Positions 48,490 through 59,504 of a DNA stretch of 64,000 bases are shown piece by piece. Origin of the DNA: Camarhynchus parvulus. Lineage: Eukaryota > Chordata > Aves > Passeriformes > Thraupidae. The notes under the pieces were generated by a model that was not told where the DNA came from, did not search any database, and saw only the letters and a list, made by a program, of their open reading frames with translations. Numbering within the stretch: position 1 is the first letter of the stretch; every line of letters begins with the position of its first letter. The stretch is taken from positions 744,001 to 808,000 of the forward strand of contig NC_044577.1 of the NCBI RefSeq assembly GCF_901933205.1, in the 5' to 3' direction. Position numbers and translations under genes: made by a program.

Positions 48490-48725
48490 CGTGGAAGGGA
48501 TCCACAAGCATCCTGCAGTGCAACCCTGCACAGACAGCCCAGCAATCCCACCCTGGGACCATTGCTCAAATGTTACTTGGGCTCTGGCAGCCTGGGCAGT
48601 GCCCAGCACCCTCTGGCGACGGAACCTTTTCCTGATCTGCCACCTGAGCCTGCCCTGACACAGCTCCAGCCATTCCCTCAGGTGCTGTCCCTGTCACAGA
48701 GAGCAGAGATTGGAGCTGTCCCTCG
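48490..48725 (-). mobile_element. CR1 LINE 3' fragment abutting the ASB1 promoter
   Basis: GCAACCCTGCACAGACAGCC, GGCAGTGCCCAGCACCCTCT and GACACAGCTCCAGCCATTCC, the subfamily at 33075-33295. Confidence 0.78.
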
Positions 48726-48994
48726 GGAGGAAGATGCAGGCCATGCTGAGACCTCCTCCTCCAGCTGAACAAGCCAAGTGCCCTCAGCTGTTCTTTGTCC
48801 CTTGACCATCTTCATTCCCTCTATTCCCTTCATCTTCATGGACGTCACCTTCGTGACATTTCTTTGAACATTCTCTAACAGCTTTATATCCTTATTATTG
48901 CTCTACAACCATTTAAAACACACCCTCAGCTTCTAGGCGCACATTTTCTAGTCTCCAGTGGCAGCAGAGAATGGTGGTCATCCATCCATCCATC

Positions 48995-49606
48995 TATGAA
49001 AAATGCCAATCACTTGTTTTTAAAATTTTAAAAGTTTAATAGTAATAAAATGGTTATAAAAATAGTAATACAATTAGAGTAATAATAATTTGGACAAATT
49101 GAATTCGGACAATACGAGACAATAAAAACAAAGAGTTACAGATGGTCCGGGTACCTTTTCTGGGCAAAATAAACCTGAAAAAGGACCCAGGTTAACAGAG
49201 GATTAACCCTTAAAAGAAACAGCCTGTTGCATATTCATACACCTCATACACGATGCATAAATTCCATTCAAATACAGGATTCTGCCTGGTCATCGTCAAC
49301 TTCTTCCTCCGAATACTGACAGTGCATTCGAGGCAGGAAGAAGTTCATTTCTTGTGATAATGGAGTAATAAATTCTTTTTCTCTGAAAGATTCAGGTGTC
49401 CTGTGGCTGCTATCTCACTGCGAGTCCTTTCTTTAAAAAAGTATCTTACATAGCATCGTTTCTATTTTAACATTTTTTATAACCTAAAACTATATCTAAC
49501 ACAGTACTTCAGAGAATTAATACAGCATAACTTTCTAACACAACACATATAATATTCATTCTCATATTTGCAAAAAGCCAATCATAAAATACATGCATTT
49601 TTCACA
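48995..49606 (-). mobile_element. LTR of an endogenous retrovirus, inserted in a CATC array
   Basis: On the minus strand it opens TGTGAAAAATGCATG and closes GGCATTTTTCATA, giving near-canonical inverted ends. Inside are GGTTATAAAAAATG (TATA-like) and GAATTTATTACTCCATTATC. CATC repeats lie directly on both sides. It resembles a common passerine LTR from memory. No internal region, so a solo LTR. Confidence 0.65.
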
Positions 49607-49803
49607 CATCCATCCATCCATCCATCCATCCATCCATCCATCCATCCATCCATCCATCCATCCATCCATCCATCCATCCACCCATCCATCCACCCATCCA
49701 TCAATCCATCCATCCATCCATCCATCCATCCATCCATCCATCCATCCATCCATCCATCCATCCATCCATCCATCCATCCATCCATCCATCCATCCATCCA
49801 CCC
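49607..49803. repeat. CATC tetranucleotide array, about 48 copies
   Basis: Tandem CATC with three interruptions (CACC twice, CAATCC once). A five-copy stub lies at 48978-48994 beyond the LTR. Repetitive HPSI/WMDG open frames here are artefacts. Confidence 0.97.
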
Positions 49804-51270
49804 AGGCTCTGGCTGCAAACATGGATTCCTGTGACTGTTGTACTTTGGGCTCAAGGAACACACAGGAGAGAGTCTGCAAATCCAATCCCTTTTCTTTGCC
49901 TGCTGGAAGATCAGGAGGGGGTGGGATTGATGGGAATTTCAGATCCTCTAGCACTGCCACCTTCCCCTGCCTGCAGCCCTTGCACCACTGGGTGAGGCAC
50001 ACCCAGGCAATTCCTGGCTTGGTTTCTAACCCCAATTTACAGCTGCATCCAGAGGTTCTGTGTGCCCCACTCTGTGTCCACTCTGGGCAGGGAAGCAGCC
50101 CTACACATCCCATTCCCTGCTGCATCCCTTACCCATTTAATGGGAATACATTTAGTGAGCTGCTCCAGCTCCAGTGGAGCGATGGGGGCTCATCCAGGGG
50201 AAAAACCATGTTGGTCTGTGTGCTTTTCCTTTTTTTTTTTAATTTGGAGCTGATTCTTCTCTTCTCCTGCAGGGAGAGTGTGGACAGGCGAGAAAGGGGA
50301 GCAGAGGATGCAGCACTGTTTATTAGCAATATACCATGTGGGAAAGCAGAGCCCTAGAGGGGAATAAAGGGATGGATAAACAGGACAGGCAAGGCTGGAC
50401 TTGCTCATGGTTTGAGGTTCCTTCAGTTCTTACTGCAATAAAGGCAGAAAGTTCTTACAGACCGTATCCCAGGAGATTTTCCAGCAGTTTGTCTCCTAAA
50501 CTAGGCTTTGATTCTCTCCCATTTTTTTCTTTTTTAACTTTTCCTTAAATGCACGTGAAGAGCAGCCCATCCCAAGCTGTCCTGACGAGTTCTTGTACAG
50601 TGGTGGTGAGAGGGAGCGACTGTGCAGACTCAGCCTCCAGCTCTGGGAATCCATAGGTGTTTAAGAGAAATCCCACAGGGAAATGCACTAAACTCTGCCA
50701 ATTTATGTCGCTCCAAGTGGCTGCAGTGGGGAAGTGGAAATTTGCACAGTGAAGACCTAGAAAACGCTTTTTCCGTGTATGGAGAAATCCTTTTGTCCAG
50801 CATATCATGACAGCTCCTACCAGCTGTGCCAAGCTGAGGGCACAGGCTGTTGGCAATCCACACTGAAACTGGAGCCTCCAGGAGGAGACTTCCAGGGTCT
50901 AAAAATAGTCACTTATCCAACACAGCAACACATGCTGGCTCACCCGATAGGCAAGACCTGTTCTCCTGCTCCTAAACCTGAAGTAATGTTAAAAATCCCT
51001 TCAAATTCAATAAATAAAAAATTAAATACATAATACATAAATCCTGCTGCTCCAGAGGATCCTTCAGCCACCCCCTCCACATTCACTAAGATTTCCCACT
51101 GCCCGTCCTGAGCAAGCACATCTTCCCACTCCCCATCCTCTCCCAACTGTGCTCCTCATGCTCCAAATAAAACAAGTTCAGCCATCGAAATGGGATCCCT
51201 AGAAAGGACCAGAAAGGAATCAGCCCATCCACTGGGCTCCCACCAGGACCCTGCTCCTTCCCTTTTCTTC
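49804..51270. other. Intergenic, no gene seen
   Basis: Unique sequence, AT-rich at 51005-51040. No exon of a neighbouring gene recognised. Confidence 0.5.
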
Positions 51271-51606
51271 TCCTTTCCTTTCCTTTCCTTTCCTTTCCTT
51301 TCCTTTCCTTTCCTTTCCTTTCCTTTCCTTTCCTTTCCTTTCCTTTCCTTTCCTTTCCTTTCCTTTCCTTTCCTTTCCTTTCCTTTCCTTTCCTTTCCTT
51401 TCCTTTCCTTTCCTTTCCTTTCCTTTCCTTTCCTTTCCTTTCCTTTCCTTTCCTTTCCTTTCCTTTCCTTTCCTTTCCTTTCCTTTCCTTTCCTTTCCTT
51501 CCCTTTCCCTTTCCCTTTCCCCTTTCCCCTTTCCCCTTTCCTTTCCCTTTCCCCTTTCCCCTTTCCCCTTTCCCCTTTCCCCTTTCCCCTTCCCCCCCTT
51601 TCCCCT
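51271..51606. repeat. TTTCC pentanucleotide array, about 46 perfect copies plus variants
   Basis: Pure TTTCC to about 51500, then CCCTTT and CCCCTTT variants to 51606. Same motif as 11558-11779 but on the opposite strand. Confidence 0.98.
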
Positions 51607-53609
51607 GATCGTGGCTGAGGGCAGAAGAGGGGGCAGGCGTGAACTCCCATTAATCCACTGCTCTTTCTCCCTGGAATGAAGCCAGTGGTTGCATTTAGTG
51701 CCAGACTGAGAAGAAAATGCACCTCCCTCACATTCCTGGATAAACATGGACATCTTGGGAGCCTTGCCTGAAAAAGACAATAATTTACACCTGGTGCTAA
51801 AACCAGTGGTTAGCCTCACCACCACCACCTCCAACGCCCTTTTCCAGGGGCACCACACCTTTTAAATCCACCTAGGTTCCTCCCAGACCTTCCAAGCAGC
51901 AGGAAAAAAAAAGCTGCATTATGGAATGCTCTGCAATTGTAACTGCTTCGATGCCAGGGTCACAGTGAGGGAAAAGAAAGGAAGAAAATGCCGTGACCAG
52001 AAGTGTAATTCACGCTTAGCTCAGTCCATAAAACTTCTCCCTGCCTGGATCCAAGCCATCGGCCTGGATTTGTAGTGAACTCTCAAGTGAAGTTGCCCTA
52101 GTGATAAATGCATCTGTGGGGAAAGAGGTGGGGGGGAAAAAAATCCCTCATCCCCCTGTTTTTAGCAGAGCCCGATGTTTTTCTGGGGAATTGGTGTGGT
52201 TCCTGAAGTGGACATGAAGGCGTGCATTAACAACAGAAAACAGGAATGAGAGAGGGGAGGAGAACTGAATTCCAGCATCCAGGATGTCATTGGGACTGGG
52301 GCTGGAAGCACCGAGATGACAACAGAAAGGTTGCTTGGAGTCCAGGAAGTCAATCCTGCTGCAAACAGCCCTAAATGCCTCTGTCCTGAGGGAAAACGGG
52401 CAGCACCGACCATCATCATCAGCCAGCTGAGTTCTAACCTTCCATCAGGTGTCCAGCACGTTGCTCCTTCCATCCTGGGTGGGAGAAAGTGGAGGGTGTG
52501 GAGTGGAGATTCCACTGCAACACCACAGAAAATCCCACCCATCATCCTCCATCATCATCATCATCATAGTGAGAAAGAGTTGAACCCCACTGTCACCCCG
52601 CTGCTCCCAGGGAAACTGGGACAATCCGTCCTGACAGTGAGGGAAAAGGGCTAAAATTGAGTCAAGAGCCATCAGGATTAACACAATTAAGGAAAAATAG
52701 CCCTAAAGAAGGGGAGTGTTCCCTACTGGGTGTGCCCGGAGGGGTGTGGGTCACAGCACCTCTGATGGTTGGAATTTTGGTTAGGATTTTCAGCCTTGCC
52801 CAGAGGGTGCCCATTGATAAGGAAACAGGGCAGCGATTGTCCTACACATCCCTTCCATTTCTCCCGGTTAAATTATGGGATTCCCTGCTTTTCCCTCATT
52901 CTTTTCCTATCGTTTATTTCCATTTGGAGTGTGAAAGGCTCTGGAAGTCCTTGTGGACACCTCAGGAGCGTGAAGAACCCAAATCCATCAGCCTGGTGTC
53001 TCCAGCAGGATCCAGCCACAGGTTCCCAGCTCATGGATCAAGCAGAGTTGCAGACATGTTTTTTTCTCCAGGGCCATCATCATGAACAAGTTTGAGGCAG
53101 GGAAGGAAAACACTGATGGAGCTTTTATCACCATTTTCCAGGAGAAACAGCCATCCTTTGATGGCAGATGTGGGAATTTCACAGGAGAAGCAGGCGCCTC
53201 CTTTACCTCAGTCCACAAAGGAAACACCTCCTCACAGGCAGGTTAGAAAATACCAGAAAATCTGCTGAGGACAAGTTTCCATCCAAAAAGGCAAAGGGCT
53301 GCCCACTCAGGAACGTTTCAGCCCAACTCCCACCAGGGATTTGCAGACAAAAGGGATTTATTTATATTTTTAGCTGGTTTTTTTTTTTTTTTCCCCTCTT
53401 CAAAAAATATTCAGATTTTGTTGGGAAAATAAAGATGGAAAGGGTTTTTTTCACACACTCCACCTCCCCCCACACCTGTTTTTGCCACTTGAACAACATC
53501 TTTCAGCACTTGTGTGGAATTGTCAGAAGAAATAACTCAAGGAAAAGCAAGAATGGGGGGGAAAAAAGAGCCGGGGAAGAGAAAAGCTCATTTCCAAAAT
53601 GCACAGGAG
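51607..53609. other. Intergenic, no gene seen
   Basis: No exon signal. Small (ATC)n at 52547-52566 and poly-T at 53380-53392. Confidence 0.5.
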
Positions 53610-53672
53610 TTGGACCTTGATGATCCTGTGGGTCCCTTCCAACTCAGTGATTCTGTGATTCCACATCCCTCC
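53610..53672 (+). mobile_element. Short CR1 3' tail
   Basis: TTGATGATCCTGTGGGTCCC then TTCCAACTCAGTGATTCTGT. Confidence 0.75.
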
Positions 53673-53737
53673 CTCTTCCCCTGAGCGTGGCCATTGTCCT
53701 CTTCATCCCAAACCAGCGTTTCTGACACACAGAGAGG

Positions 53738-53980
53738 TCAAACACTGAATATTTCATAGAAATTATTGAATGGTTCGGGTTGGAAGGGACCTTCAAAGAT
53801 CCTGCAGTCCAACCCACCAAACAGTGAATATTTAATAAAAATTATAGAACGATTTGGGCTGGAAGGGACCTTTAAAGATCATCTAGTCCAACCCATCAAA
53901 CAGTGAATATTCCATAGAAATTGCAGAACTATTTGGGCTGGAAGGGACCTTTAAAAATCATCCACTCCAATCCATGAAGG
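53738..53980 (-). repeat. Tandem triplication of a 79-bp CR1-like tail
   Basis: GAATATT starts at 53747, 53826 and 53905, each followed by GGGTTGGAAGGGACC or GGGCTGGAAGGGACC and then CAGTCCAACCC or TAGTCCAACCC. Copies are about 80-85% alike. Confidence 0.88.
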
Positions 53981-54449
53981 CATTCCAGGCAGTCCAGATC
54001 CATGCCCAGGGATGCAGCTCCCAGTGCCTTGGGAATGAGGTTTTAAACGAGGTCTGCTGCAAAACTGGGTGTGATCAGCACCGAGTAGCCCTGTCAGAAA
54101 CCTGCACTGGTGACAAAAGAACCCCACAGCAGCAACTACACCTCCACATTCCCTCAGGGGAGGTGGCTTGGGAGGTGCATCCAGCTAGGAACAGGCATCA
54201 GGAGCTCCACGGCGTTGGACGTGTATGGAAAAGCGCAAAGGAGAAAAAGGAGAAAATACTGCAAGCAGGGGACTGTGTAAAAATAAGAGACATAAATAGA
54301 TGAATTAGGCCAGCTCTCCAGGCAGCTCTGGCCTTGCCAATGCTTGACTTTCCCACCTTAACACCGTGCTCTCAGCACACTTTTTTCCCCCCAAATTCCC
54401 CAGAAATAGCGCTGCCCACCCGCCCGCTCTGCAGCTAGAGAATCCCAGT
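53981..54449. other. Intergenic, no feature seen
   Basis: Unique sequence with no gene signal. Confidence 0.5.
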
Positions 54450-54871
54450 TGTGGCATTCACATCCTCTGAAAAATCCCTTCACCCAGGATTTTTCTCCTG
54501 GGAAGCTGAGAAGAGAAAAGGAAAACAATCCTTCTCTCATTTGCTTCTCCTGTGTTGTGCTCACGTGTGGAATGTGTTTGGGGATTGTTTACCCACAGGT
54601 GATTGTTCCATTGGGTTCTGCTGTGAGTTGTTTTCACTCTTTGGCCAATCAGGGTTGAGACTCTGGAAAAGAGACTCTGGAAAGAGTCAGGAGTTTTCAT
54701 CATTATCTTTTTAGCATTCTGTAAGTATCCTTCCTGTATTCTTTAGTATAGTAGAGTATTCTTTAATATAATACAGTATCATAAAGTAATAAATTAGCAA
54801 ATAAATCTTCTGAGAACATGGAGTCAGATGCATCATTCCTGCCTGCCACGGGGGTGCCTGCAAATACAATA
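54450..54871 (+). mobile_element. LTR of an endogenous retrovirus, family shared with 58305-58682
   Basis: Starts TGTGGCATTC. Shares GGATTGTTTACCC, TGGCCAATCAGGGTTGAGAC, ATTCTTTAATATAAT, an AATAAA signal and GAACATGGAGTCAGAT with the second copy. Flanks CCCAGT and CCCGAC would be a 6-bp duplication only if three transitions occurred since. Solo LTR. Confidence 0.75.
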
Positions 54872-55579
54872 CCCGACGCTCAGTGAGTATTGCAGGCACT
54901 CAGGGCCGCCCCAGGCACAAGGGTCTCTTTATGGAGGGGCTCTGCAGGCACACAGCCCCCGGAGCAGCCTGGGTGAAGCGGCAGAGAAAAATAAACATCC
55001 TCCTCCCGCAAGCGCCTCACACAATTTCATTAAGCCAGGCTGCAGCGGATGTGTGTTTATTGAATGGGGAAACAAAAAGGGGGGAAAGAAAGCCCTGGGC
55101 TGCTCTGCTGAGAGGAGGGATTTAATGAAACCCAACCAAGCAAGAGCCACCTCCACCCTGCCCGGAGCCCAGGGCTAAAAAAAGAACCCCCAAAGTCATT
55201 TTTAGCCGCGATTTCCGAACCATTCCCTGAGGAAGGAAAGCAAGGTGTCTTTGGGAAGGAGGGGTCAGGAATTCCAAGCAGCATTCCTGCCTGCTTTCCA
55301 GCAGGCCCTGGATGCTGGCCCAGCTCCAAGGTGGGCTGTGAACACAAAACATTTCCCCCCTTGTTTGCCCCGCTCCCATCCCGGCCTGGCTGCCGCTCGC
55401 TAATTAAGAAATTAAAATGAACCCTCAGCTCCACACGTTCCTCCCAGGGAAGGGATTTCTCTTAAAGGTATTCCAGGTCATTTTTTTCTGCTTGTGTTGT
55501 GTGTTTTTTTAATTGGAAGTGGCTCCAGGGATGTGCTTAAAACGTTTCAATTACCAAAACTCAGCTTCCAGTCTTGCTG
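54872..55579. other. Intergenic, possibly regulatory in part
   Basis: No gene recognised. The repeat-free part at 54985-55080 (CACAATTTCATTAAGCCAGG, TGTGTTTATTGAATGG) has some motif richness, too weak for a separate call. Confidence 0.4.
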
Positions 55580-55735
55580 CTCAGAGAGGCTCTGGCTGCC
55601 CCTGGATCCCTGGAAGTGCTCAAAGCCAGCTTGGACAGGCCTTGGAGCAACCTGGGATAGTGGAAGGTGTCCCTGCCCGTGGAATGAAACGAGCTTTAAG
55701 GTCCTTCCAACCCAAATCACATGATACTGTGAAAA
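55580..55735 (+). mobile_element. CR1 LINE 3' tail
   Basis: CTCTGGCTGCCCCTGGATCC, GATAGTGGAAGGTGTCCCTG and GGTCCTTCCAACCCAAATCA. Confidence 0.85.
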
Positions 55736-56099
55736 AATAGCGCTGATGGTCCTTTTCGCAGCATCTCTCCCACCGGTGAGGCAACATTTCTCTTATCAAA
55801 TGACCCCAAGTTCCTGTTTCTCCACTCAGAAAGAGGTCATGCCGTGGAGAGCCTTTAGAAATGTCACCCTGCTGTGCTTGAGAGACACAGAAAACACAGC
55901 CAGCAGTGCCTGAAGGGCATAAAAATGTTTTACTTGTGATCAGGACAGCAAAATAGCAATAAAAACTTGAAATGCTGCTCGAAAGGTCTGATTTTAACTT
56001 TCAGAATCACAGAATGTTTTATTCCTGCACTCAAAAAGATTTGCAAAGGGAGGTGAGTGGTTTTACTACGCATGGCTGGGCTGGGGCAGAGGAGAAGAG

Positions 56100-56740
56100 A
56101 TAATTATTATCCCAAATTAGGAATCCATACAAACCTATTAAGGCTTTGTTCCTCAAGGAGTGAAAGTTAAGCTCTAATACAGCGCAGTTCACTCTCGCTT
56201 TTGTTTGTTTAATTAAAAGCTAAACCTAAAGAAAATGGCAAGAAAAGGAAAAAAAATGAACTAAAAAACCCCCAAACAGTCACCAGCACCTGGTTATTGC
56301 CAGAATCCAAGGGTATGGAATCTGACTCCCATTGCCTTCATCAGCTTAGGATTTGACAAATCAAAGATTATTTCGATTTTTCAGGGCCTCACAACAGCTC
56401 AGACAAGCCCAAAGGCCGAGCTCTCCAGCCCTCAGCCTTATTAGCAGCCATTTTCGTAGCCATAAACCAAGAGAACAATGTCTCATTTTCTAATTAATGC
56501 AGATTGCCATTAATGGATCCCAACAAAGCTGCCTTTCATTCCTCTCCTCGCTGCTGCATTTGGTGAAGCACTTAAAGGGGGCCAGCCCAGCGCGCGCACA
56601 GAACTGTTTTAATTACATCCTGCGAATTTATTTTTCCAGGGAGAAATATTTCTCGGGGAAAAAAACCGCCTATAAAAGTAACTTTAGAAGCAAAGTAATT
56701 TTGCGTGTGCGTTTCCTATAGGAAATCTGTTTAGTTTAAG
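56100..56740. promoter_or_regulatory. Candidate conserved noncoding element
   Basis: The longest repeat-free AT-rich block in the upstream region. Motifs include TTGTTTAATTAAAAGC, CTAATTAATGCAG, GCCATTAATGGATCC (a homeodomain palindrome) and CCAGCGCGCGCACAG with intact CpGs. Nothing coding is visible. The call rests on motif density. Confidence 0.33.
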
Positions 56741-57384
56741 TCCCAGGTTCTAGCACTCTCTTCCATGCAGCAGCGTGACCTGGAGAATGCTGCTGACAGC
56801 CACGGGAAAATCCTGGTGTCTCCTTCTGAAATGAAATTCCTGATGGATTTGGGAGCTGTACCTTGATGGGACCTCGTCCCCTTAGATTGGATTTCCCCTC
56901 ACCTTCAGGGCTGCTCCAGGTGTGGGTGCTGTGTTTGTGAGTTATTTTTACTGTCACTTGTTTAACCAAGGGCTTGGTTGGAGTCTCCCTGCTCCAAGGA
57001 GAAAAACCTTATGGATTTTCCAGCCATCAGAGTGAGAGTTCCCAGGAAATGTATCCTCCAGCAGGGGCTGTGCTTAGGTTTCAGTGTTTGTTTCTTTCCC
57101 TTAGGAAGTGACAAAGCTGGAAATTTTTTTGTCACCCTTAAACTCCTCCTTGGTTGGAGGAGGTTGTTCCAACTTCCACCTTCATCCTGATCCCCAGGAA
57201 CAGTTTCCCTCACCTGAGGAGCAGGGCCTGCCTTCCAAAGGGAGGCAAAAGCAGCTTTTCCTCTGGCTTAACAACAAGGAATTGGGTGCTTCAGAGCGTG
57301 CCCTGGCTGGAGAGGGAACACTTGTGACCAGGCTGCCCTTCCCAGACTGCAGGGCTGGAAAATCAGCCTGGCTTTGTGCATGGA

Positions 57385-57510
57385 AGTGTGGAAGAGCTTG
57401 GGTTGGAAAGGCCCTCTCAGACCACCAAGCTCAGCCATCTCCCAGCACCACCAAGCCCACCACCAACCACATCCCCCTGTGCCATGCCTACACAGCCTTT
57501 AAGTCCACGA
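57385..57510 (-). mobile_element. CR1 LINE 3' fragment
   Basis: GAGCTTGGGTTGGAAAGGCC, then CACCACCAAGCCCACCACCA, reverse-complement CR1 of the long subfamily. Confidence 0.65.
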
Positions 57511-57819
57511 ATAAAAGCCCATTTCAGGCACAAGGCAAAAAAACTGAAAAGAAAATCCAGGGAAATCGGAGCATGGGGGGGATCAGCTGTGCCAGCTACA
57601 AAACCCCTCTCCAGGTTCCCTCCTCCTCGTGGTGACGGAATGTTTCCACTTCTCCCCCCAGGCAGTGCATCAGTGGTGCCACAAATGGGTCTGTAAGGAC
57701 CAGCTTTAACTCGGGCAGAGCCAGTCTGCAGGTGCCACAAAATGTGCTGCTGCGTTTCCACGGCCAAACACGCGTGGGGAATGGGTGGGAAGTGCTGGAG
57801 GTCAATAATGGAGGAGAAC

Positions 57820-58080
57820 CGTGGAATCACAGAGGGATTTGGGTTGGGCAGGGACCTTAAATCCCATCCAGTTCCACTGTGGCCATAGGCAGGGACACCT
57901 TGCACTATCCCAGCGTTCTCCAAGCTCCATCCAGCCAGGCCTTGGGCACTTCCAGGGATCCAGGGGCAGCCACAGCTGCTCTGGGCAGTGCCAGGGCCTG
58001 CCCACCCTCCCAGGGAACAACTCCTAAATCCCAATATCTGAAATAAACCCGCTCCCTTTCAGTTTAAAGCCATTCCCCTT
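57820..58080 (-). mobile_element. CR1 LINE 3' fragment
   Basis: TGGAATCACAGAGGGATTTG, GGCACTTCCAGGGATCCAGG, CCTCCCAGGGAACAACTCCT in reverse-complement order. Confidence 0.87.
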
Positions 58081-58298
58081 GAAGAAGTCACGGCCGCAGG
58101 AAGGATCAGCTCACCTGAGCAACCCCTGGAACGTGGGAGGTGCTGTGCTGGACAGAGGCAGCACGGAACAGCAAGGCTGGCATTTCCAAAACACTCTCCA
58201 CTTGGATTGGTCTGAGGGAAAAAGTCAATCTTGGGCCCAAGGGCTGGAGCTCTCCAGATGGAGAAGTCCAAGGCTGGAGATTGACACTGACTCCAGGG

Positions 58299-58688
58299 AC
58301 ACCTTGTCACTGTCATGAAGGAAAAATCCCTTAGCCAGGATTTCTTCTCCTGGGAAGCTGAGAGGCCTCAGAGAAAAAGGAAAAACAACTATTATCTCAT
58401 TTTTCTCTCTCCTGTGTTCTGCTGCTTCGGAACGTGGTTGGAGATTGTTTATCCCACGTGTGAATTGGTTTTACTCAATGACCAATCCCAGCCGGCTGTG
58501 TCGAGGCTCTGGAGAGTCACAGGTTTTTAATTAGTATCTTGTATCTTCTCTGTTCTTTAGCACAGTTTAGTATAGCATTCTTTTTTTTAATATAGTAACA
58601 TAAAATAATAAATTATCCTTCTAAGAACATGGAGTCAGATTCTCAATTCCTCCTTCATCCTGGGCACCCAGCAAATACCGCAACACCT
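58299..58688 (+). mobile_element. Solo LTR with perfect 6-bp target duplication
   Basis: ACACCT at 58299-58304 and 58683-58688 bounds a 378-bp element (58305-58682) that starts TGTCACTGTC and ends AATACCGCA. It shares the GGATTGTTTATCCC, GACCAATCCCAGCC and GAACATGGAGTCAGAT blocks with 54450-54871, and has an ATAATAAATT polyadenylation region. Six-bp duplications are usual for class II (ERVK/alpha-beta type) integrases. Confidence 0.85.
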
Positions 58689-59014
58689 CGGGTTTGTGAT
58701 TTAACCATCTCCCCCTGCAGCCAGTGAAAAGATGCAGTGCCTGATGTGAGAAGAAATCATGGAAACACAGCAGGCTGCAGCTCTGCCCCTTACCTGAGCC
58801 CTTCTTTGAAGGCTCCTGTGCCCCACAGGGCTCAAACAGCAAATGAAATGAAAGTGATCTGTGTGTGAGGGGAAGCAGGAAAACAATCTGTGTGCGAAGA
58901 CAAGTCCTGCCAGTGCAGAAAATGGAGTCAGGAATCCTTTGGAGCGCACGCACACACACACACACACATGTGGGCACGTTCACCCACCAAAACTGGCCTT
59001 TCACTCACAGGTCA

Positions 59015-59300
59015 TGAAAGCCTGGAATGGTTTGGGTTGGCAGGGATCATAAAAATCATCCAGTTCCACCCCTTGCCATGGGCAGGGACACCTTCCACTA
59101 TCCCAGGTTGCTCCAAATTCCATCCAACCCGGCCTTGGGCACTTCCAGGGATCCAGGGGCAGCCCCAGCTGCTCTGGGCACCCTGTGCCACCTTCCCAGA
59201 TCCTTCCCCACCCTCGCAGGGAAGGATTTCTTCCCCACATCCAGACTAAACCTCATCTCTTCCAGTTTGAAGCCATTCCCCCTCGTCCTCTCACTGATCA
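59015..59300 (-). mobile_element. CR1 LINE 3' fragment
   Basis: GAATGGTTTGGGTTGGCAGG, CCACTATCCCAGGTTGCTCC, GAAGCCATTCCCCCTCGTCC. It may run to about 59440. Confidence 0.87.
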
Positions 59301-59504
59301 TTCCCTTGGTGCTGCAGCCCTGTCCTTACACATTTTCCCTCCTGGCTGCACCTTCCAGGCCCCCATCCAACCCTCTGAGGAGCTTCCCAGTGCCTGGAGC
59401 ACGTTCTGGATCAGGTGCCTGGAGTGAAACCCATCCCATGGTGTCCTTTGGGAGCCTGGGTTTTCATCCTGGGCTTGGCTCCTCTCGGAGCTCTCCATAA
59501 ACCT

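Noticed and set aside
47798..48658. 286-aa plus-strand open frame over the CpG island
   Set aside because: Pro/Arg/Ala-rich reading through GC-rich promoter DNA and antisense to ASB1 exons 1-2.
49562..50357. Open frames rich in HPSI or WMDG repeats
   Set aside because: Direct translation of the CATC microsatellite in different frames.
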